Below, one piece after another: positions 59,042-64,000 of a stretch of 64,000 nucleotides of DNA. The position numbers were made by a program, and so were the translations under genes. Origin of the DNA: an uncultured Clostridiaceae bacterium (GTDB lineage: Bacteria > Bacillota > Clostridia > TANB77 > CAG-465); the NCBI GenBank assembly GCA_947169155.1, contig CAMVON010000005.1:1-64000 (forward strand), read 5' to 3'. Under the pieces are notes generated by a model, which was not told where the DNA came from, did no database searches, and saw nothing but the letters and a program-made list of their open reading frames with translations. Position 1 is the first letter of the stretch. Each line of letters starts with the position of its first letter.

Positions 59042-59857
59042 ATGGAACAAGAAAAAATAGGAAAATTTATTCAAACTTTAAGAAAAGATAAAAATTTAAC
59101 TCAAGCAGAACTTGCTGAAAAACTTAATATTACAGATAGGGCTGTTTCTAAATGGGAGAGAGGAAAAAGTATGCCAGATTCTTCTTTAATGCTGGATCTT
59201 TGCAAAATTCTTGATATTAGCGTAAATGAATTATTAATGGGAGAGAAGATTAAAGATGAGGAAATAAAGCAAATTAGTGATATAAATTTGGTTAAGTCGC
59301 TTACCGTAGTCGAAAAGAATAAAAAGAAATATAGAATTATTACTATGTTGACTGTTGCGTTATTACTTTGCATACTAATATTTTTTTGTTGTTATATATA
59401 TGTATGGAATGGAGTTATTCATTTAGGATATAATGAACAATTATTGGTAAGCTATGTTGAAAATGGAAAATTAGTTTTAATGGATATGAGGGGAAATAAT
59501 TATCCTAGTGAAGAAATAGTTCAAAGAGATAATACAGTATATCTATTCAGAAATACTGGAGATTATGTTTCTAATTATTTAACAGATGCTAGACAATATT
59601 ATTGGAGGATTGGTGTTGTAAATTTAAATGGATATGAATATTCAATTGGAAAAAAGCCATTACAACTTAAAGAATTTATACCTATGTTTTCTTCAAAAGA
59701 GGTATATGATTTAGAAGAAGATTTAAATTTGGAAAATAAAAAGCTTAAAGTGTATTATGTTGATAAATATAAATATATGAAAAGAGTACAAAGTGCTAAT
59801 AATGAAGAATTTCAAAAAATACTAGATGATTCATATTTAATGTTAGAATATAATTAA
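59042..59857 (+). CDS. XRE-family (HTH_3) regulator with a membrane anchor
   Basis: A 271-residue protein. Residues 1-70 are an HTH_3 DNA-binding domain (IGKFIQTLRKDKNLTQAELA, ITDRAVSKWERGKSMP). A membrane helix follows at about 98-120, then a 150-residue outer domain with YDLEEDLNLENKKLKVYYV. A membrane-bound XRE protein could sense something outside and act on DNA. AAGGAGGGTTCTT precedes the ATG. It lies between two copies of a 24-bp direct repeat, so it may have been gained by insertion. The target genes are unknown. Confidence 0.8.
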   Translation: MEQEKIGKFIQTLRKDKNLTQAELAEKLNITDRAVSKWERGKSMPDSSLMLDLCKILDISVNELLMGEKIKDEEIKQISDINLVKSLTVVEKNKKKYRIITMLTVALLLCILIFFCCYIYVWNGVIHLGYNEQLLVSYVENGKLVLMDMRGNNYPSEEIVQRDNTVYLFRNTGDYVSNYLTDARQYYWRIGVVNLNGYEYSIGKKPLQLKEFIPMFSSKEVYDLEEDLNLENKKLKVYYVDKYKYMKRVQSANNEEFQKILDDSYLMLEYN

Positions 59858-59878
59858 TAAAAAGCAGTATAGACTAAT
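59855..59878. repeat. Right copy of the 24-bp direct repeat
   Basis: Matches 58899-58922 with one difference. Its GCAGTATAGA part is the left arm of the terminator at 59859-59897. Confidence 0.7.
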
Positions 59879-59897
59879 CTATACTGCTATATTTTTA
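59859..59897. terminator. Bidirectional terminator between the XRE gene and clpE
   Basis: Eleven-bp stem AGCAGTATAGA/TCTATACTGCT, loop CTAA, A5 before and T-rich after. Confidence 0.9.
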
Positions 59898-62228
59898 TTC
59901 TTTAATAATAATTTTATCTTCTTTTTCATCAACATCTAGAGTATATGTTTTATTTTCCTTAACATCATTTTTAATAAATCCTACGGCTAGTGGATCTTCA
60001 ATGTAAGTTTGAATTGCACGTCTTAGTGGTCTTGCACCAAACTTATCTGAATGTCCTTTCTTAGCTATGAATTTAACAACTGCTGGTGTATATTTAAATA
60101 TAATATCTCTAGATTTAGTTTCAGTTTGAAGTTCTTTAATCATAAGCTCTGCAATCTTTTCTTGAGTCTTGTCATCAAGTTTATTAAATGTAACTATATC
60201 ATCAATTCTATTTAAGAACTCAGGTGAGAAGAACTCTTTTAAAGCTTCTGCAGTCTTGTTTTCAAGCATTTCTGCTTCAATGTGGTTATTTGCAAATCCA
60301 TATCCATCAGATTTAAAGTTTGTACCAAGGTTAGATGTTAGTACTATAATAGTGTGTTTGAATGAAACGCTTCTTCCTTGTGAATCTGTAAGAATACCTT
60401 CATCTAGTATTTGAAGTAGTATATTATATACACTTGGATGTGCTTTTTCTATTTCATCAAAAAGTACGATACTATATGGATTTCTTCTAATCTTTTCTGT
60501 TAATTGTCCAGCTTCATCGTATCCAACGTATCCTGGAGGAGAACCAATTAATTTAGATGTAGAGTTAGATTCCATATATTCAGACATATCTAATTTAATT
60601 ACTGCATCTTCGTTATCAAAAAGTTCGTAAGCTAGTGCTTTTACAAGTGCTGTTTTACCAACACCAGTAGGTCCAACAAATATAAATGATGGTGGACGTT
60701 TAGAAGAAGTAATGTTTGCACGACGTCTAAGTATTGCACTAGATAGTTTGTTTATTGCATAATCTTGACCAATTATCTTTTTAGATAAGTTTTCTTTTAA
60801 GTTTAGTAGTTTTTCAGTATCTGAAGTTTTAATTCTCATTACTGGAATTTTAGTCCAAAGTTCAACTACTTGAGCAAGATTATCATAAGTTACTTCTTGT
60901 GGTTTTGAGTTTTTAATTAGCTCATCTAGAGTAGCTTTTAGTTTGCATTTTATTTCTTTGTTTTTAGCTGCTCTTTCATATACAGAATTGTCTGCATTAC
61001 CAGGATTTTCTTGTATATCTCCTTGTTTTGCAAGTTCTTCTTGGATATCTAATTCTTCTTCAATTGCATCATCTAGTTCTTTTTGAACTTTTTCAATTTT
61101 TGCTAAGTTTAAATCTTCTAGATTTACTCTTGCACATGCTTCATCTAGTAAGTCTATTGCTTTATCTGGTAAGAATCTGTCATGTATATATTTGCTAGAT
61201 AAGCTTACAGCATATCTTAGAGTTTCATCTGGAATTTTAACTTTGTGGAAGTCTTCATAGTAAGATTTTGTACCTTTAAGAATTTTGAAACAATCTTCTT
61301 CAGTAGGTTCATCAATCATTACTGGTTGGAATCTTCTTTCTAGAGCAGAGTCTTTTTCAATATATTGTCTATACTCTTTTAGAGTAGTAGCACCAATAAG
61401 TTGAACAGATCCGTTAGCAAGGGCCGGTTTTAACATGTTTGCAGCATTCATTGAGTTATCATGCTCAAGACCACCAACAATGTTATGAACTTCGTCTATT
61501 GCAAGTATTACATTTCCTAAAGATTTACATTCATCTATTAAACCTTTAACACGAGATTCAAATTGACCTCTAAATTGAGTACCAGCAACAAGACTTGTCA
61601 TGTCTATTAGATATACTTCTTTGCCAATTAGTTTTCCAGGAACATCTCCTGCAACTATTTTCATTGCTAGAGCATTAATTACTGCTGTTTTACCAACACC
61701 TGGCTCACCAATTAGAGCAGGGTTGTTTTTTGAACGTCTGTTAAGAATTTGAATCATTCTTTGTAGTTCAACATCTCTACCAATTACTTTGTCTAATTTG
61801 TTTTGTCTAGCTTTTTCAGTTAAGTTTTCACCGAATGTATCTAGATATTTGTTTTTCTTCTTTTTCTTTTTACCGTCTTTTGTATTATCTGCGTCATTAT
61901 TATCTTTTTTCTTACCAAAAGGTAAGATGTTTCCAAATATATTACCAATAGGAGTTCCTTTTGAATTGTCATCATCGTCATCTAGCCCTGCAAGTTCATC
62001 ACTTCCATCAAGTGAACCCATGATGCTATCAAATTGGTTAGACATATTTTCTAAGTCTTCTTCATTCATATTGGACATTTCTTTCATTATATTTGCTAAA
62101 GGGTCAATCCCTTGTTGTTTTGCACAATTAATACATAATCCTGTAGTTTCTCCTGTAGATTTTCCATCCTTGTCTAGTTTGTTAATGAATACTACGGCAA
62201 GGTTCTTTTTGCATACAGAACATAGCAT
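59895..62228 (-). CDS. clpE: Clp ATPase with N-terminal zinc finger (ClpE-like)
   Basis: A 777-residue Hsp100 ATPase. The N-terminus has a four-cysteine zinc finger (LCSVCKKN and LCINCAKQ) as in ClpE. An acidic, Lys-rich linker follows (about 70-130). Two AAA+ modules follow: first IGEPGVGKTAVIN with AIDEVHNIVGG, then VGPTGVGKTALVK with LFDEIEKAHPSVYN. A YGF triplet after the second Walker B is placed like the ClpP-binding loop. It unfolds damaged proteins for ClpP. It is about 80 residues longer than B. subtilis ClpE, mainly in the linker. It starts after AGGAGATG on the minus strand. No CtsR box is seen. Confidence 0.88.
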   Translation of the reverse strand: MLCSVCKKNLAVVFINKLDKDGKSTGETTGLCINCAKQQGIDPLANIMKEMSNMNEEDLENMSNQFDSIMGSLDGSDELAGLDDDDDNSKGTPIGNIFGNILPFGKKKDNNDADNTKDGKKKKKKNKYLDTFGENLTEKARQNKLDKVIGRDVELQRMIQILNRRSKNNPALIGEPGVGKTAVINALAMKIVAGDVPGKLIGKEVYLIDMTSLVAGTQFRGQFESRVKGLIDECKSLGNVILAIDEVHNIVGGLEHDNSMNAANMLKPALANGSVQLIGATTLKEYRQYIEKDSALERRFQPVMIDEPTEEDCFKILKGTKSYYEDFHKVKIPDETLRYAVSLSSKYIHDRFLPDKAIDLLDEACARVNLEDLNLAKIEKVQKELDDAIEEELDIQEELAKQGDIQENPGNADNSVYERAAKNKEIKCKLKATLDELIKNSKPQEVTYDNLAQVVELWTKIPVMRIKTSDTEKLLNLKENLSKKIIGQDYAINKLSSAILRRRANITSSKRPPSFIFVGPTGVGKTALVKALAYELFDNEDAVIKLDMSEYMESNSTSKLIGSPPGYVGYDEAGQLTEKIRRNPYSIVLFDEIEKAHPSVYNILLQILDEGILTDSQGRSVSFKHTIIVLTSNLGTNFKSDGYGFANNHIEAEMLENKTAEALKEFFSPEFLNRIDDIVTFNKLDDKTQEKIAELMIKELQTETKSRDIIFKYTPAVVKFIAKKGHSDKFGARPLRRAIQTYIEDPLAVGFIKNDVKENKTYTLDVDEKEDKIIIKE

Positions 62229-62273
62229 ATATTATCATCTCCTATATAAATTTCTGCTAAAAATAGCACAAAA

Positions 62274-62302
62274 ATTATATCATAAAAGTGGAGCAAAAAC
62301 AA
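62274..62302 (-). promoter_or_regulatory. Promoter of clpE
   Basis: On the minus strand: TTGTTT, 17 bases, TATAAT. Confidence 0.65.
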
Positions 62303-62362
62303 GGAAAAAAGGGCAAAAGAGGGAATAAAGGTTATAGTTTTTTAGCTAGTTTTAATTAGGTC

Positions 62363-62391
62363 TTTAAAAATTTGCATTATTTTGGTATAAT
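62363..62391 (+). promoter_or_regulatory. Promoter of scpB-addB
   Basis: TTTAAA, 17 bases, TATAAT with an extended -10 (TTGGTATAAT), 29 bases before scpB. Confidence 0.6.
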
Positions 62392-62420
62392 CTAGGTGAA
62401 ATTGAAAGTAGGTAGAGAAT

Positions 62421-63023
62421 ATGGAAAACTTAAACAATACAATTGAAGCAATATTATTTGCACTTGGAAGAGAAATTAGTGCTATGGAAATAGCTAATAC
62501 TCTTGAAGTAGAAGAGGCAGACGTTCTTAGTGCAATTGAATCTTTAAAAGAAAAATATAATGCAACACAAGGAGTAACATTAATTGAAGTAAATGGACAG
62601 TATCAACTTGTTACAAATAATAAATATTATGAAGACGTAAATAAATTTGTAGAAAATACAAAGAGAAAAAATCTTTCTGTAGCTGCACAAGAAACATTAA
62701 GTATTATTGCATATAATCCAAAAATAACTAAAACTGAGATTGAAAATATTCGTGGAGTAAATTCAGACTTTGCAGTATCTAGACTACTTGAATGTGGACT
62801 AATTGAGGAAGTAGCTCGTTTAAATCTTCCTGGACGTCCTGCAGCATATAGTGTAACTAATGAGTTTTTACGTTCTTGTGGAATAGAAAAAGTAGAAGAT
62901 TTACCAGATTATGAAAATATTAAAATTAAAGATGAACAAATGCTAGTTACAGACTATTCAGAAAATACAAATAGTACTGTAGAGAATAATGAAGAAGTTG
63001 AAACTGAAGAAACTAAGGAGTAA
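62421..63023 (+). CDS. scpB: Segregation and condensation protein B
   Basis: A 200-residue protein with two winged-helix domains. NTIEAILFALGREISAMEIA, LSVAAQETLSIIAYNPKITK, IENIRGVNSD and LPGRPAAYSVTNEFL are the conserved ScpB segments. It forms the condensin complex with ScpA and SMC (smc is at 41246). The C-terminal tail is acidic and variable. It probably shares a transcript with addB, whose ribosome site lies at the end of scpB. scpA is not seen in this window. Confidence 0.95.
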   Translation: MENLNNTIEAILFALGREISAMEIANTLEVEEADVLSAIESLKEKYNATQGVTLIEVNGQYQLVTNNKYYEDVNKFVENTKRKNLSVAAQETLSIIAYNPKITKTEIENIRGVNSDFAVSRLLECGLIEEVARLNLPGRPAAYSVTNEFLRSCGIEKVEDLPDYENIKIKDEQMLVTDYSENTNSTVENNEEVETEETKE

Positions 63024-63025
63024 TA

Positions 63026-64000
63026 ATGGTTAATTGTATTTTAGGAAAATCTAAAACAGGAAAAACAACGCATATATATAATGAGATAAAAGATAATCTA
63101 GATAGTGGTAAAAAGGTTATTCTTTTTGTTCCATCTCAAGCTCGTGCTAAAGCAGAGGAAGAATATATGAAAATTCTTGGAGTTAGTGGGATAATTGGAG
63201 TAAACGTTACAACTATTTCTGAGTTTATTGCAGAGGAGACTAAGTTATTTAATCTGCATGTAGATGAGAATTTTTTATCTAAACTAGATAGAAAGATTAT
63301 TTTAACTCAAGTAATTAAAGAAAATCCAGAATTATTTAACGTATTTAAAAAGGTTAAGAATTATCCTGGATTTTTAGATATACTAGATATTTACATGGAT
63401 CTATTTAGAAAAAGTGGCTTAGATTTTAAAAATTTAGAAGTGAGTACTGGAGACAAACGTACAGATTCTAAGTTTGAAGAAATTAAAAATGTATATAACA
63501 AATATTTTGAAAAAATGAGTTCAAAATATACTGATGCTAAAGATGAAATGGATATGTTTTTAAGTAACATATCTAAATCTTCTTGGTTTGAAGATGTATC
63601 GTCTTTAAATGTGTATTTTGACGGATATAACAACTTTTCTAATAGCGAGTATGAGTTAATAGATAAAATAATTAAATTGGGCGTAAATGTCACTTTTGTA
63701 CTAAATACGGATATTGCAAAAATAGAGGATATTTATGTTTCAGATAGTATATTTGAAACAGTAAATAAAACATATAAAAGAATATGTGCAATATGTGCTA
63801 AAAATGATGTGGCTTTAGATAATATAGTTAAATATGATAACGTATTTTCACAAGCAGAAGATATTAAATATATAGCAAATAATCTATTTTCAAATGAAGA
63901 AGAAAAAAGAGAAAAAATCTCACTTCCATCATTTGAGTTTAAGATACATACAAATATTGCAAAGGAAGTTGAAGCTGTGGCAAAAGAAATTGCAACTTTA
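63026..64000 (+). CDS. addB: ATP-dependent helicase/nuclease subunit B (AddB), N-terminal part
   Basis: The frame runs off the window end, giving 325 residues of a protein normally over 1,100 long. The Walker A is LGKSKTGKTTHIYNEI (residues 6-21). KKVILFVPSQARAKAEEEY follows, then a helicase-like helical part with VYFDGYNNFSNSEYELI, as in AddB. With AddA it resects double-strand breaks for repair. AAGGAG inside the end of scpB precedes the ATG. Confidence 0.88.
   Translation, partial: MVNCILGKSKTGKTTHIYNEIKDNLDSGKKVILFVPSQARAKAEEEYMKILGVSGIIGVNVTTISEFIAEETKLFNLHVDENFLSKLDRKIILTQVIKENPELFNVFKKVKNYPGFLDILDIYMDLFRKSGLDFKNLEVSTGDKRTDSKFEEIKNVYNKYFEKMSSKYTDAKDEMDMFLSNISKSSWFEDVSSLNVYFDGYNNFSNSEYELIDKIIKLGVNVTFVLNTDIAKIEDIYVSDSIFETVNKTYKRICAICAKNDVALDNIVKYDNVFSQAEDIKYIANNLFSNEEEKREKISLPSFEFKIHTNIAKEVEAVAKEIATL

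Noticed and set aside
61789..62328. 179-codon plus-strand frame opposite clpE
   Set aside because: It is antisense to the conserved start of clpE and to its promoter, and has a Ser/Phe/Leu-rich composition typical of antisense frames.

Overview
This window comes from an AT-rich (roughly 30% GC by eye) Gram-positive anaerobe, most likely a member of the Clostridia (Bacillota), possibly an uncultured gut or rumen lineage. The evidence is the strong AGGAGG ribosome sites, the codon use, and the clostridial gene set: four-subunit pyruvate:ferredoxin oxidoreductase, formate-tetrahydrofolate ligase, a TM1266-type protein, cohesin/dockerin proteins, OhrR, SMC/ScpB, ClpE and AddB. A collagen-like exosporium-type gene with a sigma-K-like promoter and a BofC-like protein hint at a spore-forming ancestry. 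No phage, transposase, rRNA operon or CRISPR array was seen.

Layout. 1-4580: an ABC-F ATPase (5' truncated), an alkaline-phosphatase-superfamily enzyme, tRNA-Arg(UCU), then two secreted proteins, one cohesin/Ig-like/dockerin and one dockerin/transglutaminase. 4650-7374: a GNAT enzyme, then a peroxide-defence operon (glutathione peroxidase, OhrR, ferredoxin-type thioredoxin reductase, thioredoxin) behind a promoter overlapped by a 24-bp perfect OhrR-type palindrome. 7465-15389: membrane and surface polymer genes, secG-rnr and trmB. 15458-15617: tRNA-Gln(UUG) and tRNA-His on the minus strand. 15754-21076: an accessory stretch with an HExxH metalloprotease-like gene between two small genes, a TM1266-type gene, and a block of short unrecognised minus-strand genes. 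21304-23388: a Clp-type AAA+ module fused to an FtsH-type M41 peptidase, followed by tRNA-Gln(CUG). 23628-24848: a GT39-like membrane protein.

25273-36742 is the most interesting part: nine tightly packed co-directional genes behind one promoter and before one terminator. They encode a BtaA-like SAM 3-amino-3-carboxypropyltransferase, a SEC59/VTE5-like lipid-alcohol kinase or cytidylyltransferase, a GNAT-like transferase, an acyl-AMP ligase, a UbiA prenyltransferase, a rifampin-phosphotransferase-type dikinase, an acyl-AMP ligase fused to an acyl carrier protein, and two Tim44-like/zinc-ribbon proteins. Together they look like an undescribed membrane-lipid or prenyl-lipid pathway, with an amino-acid headgroup, acyl activation and prenyl transfer.

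36898-51837: fhs, a degenerate PLD-like protein, smc, a DAHP synthase, three tandem orphan paralogues, dinB with an SOS-like box, and porCDAB on the minus strand. 52032-64000: the collagen-like protein, a GT2 glycosyltransferase with an apparent ATT start, comEC, a BofC-like protein, two paralogous anchored proteins, an XRE regulator bracketed by 24-bp direct repeats, clpE, scpB and the start of addB.
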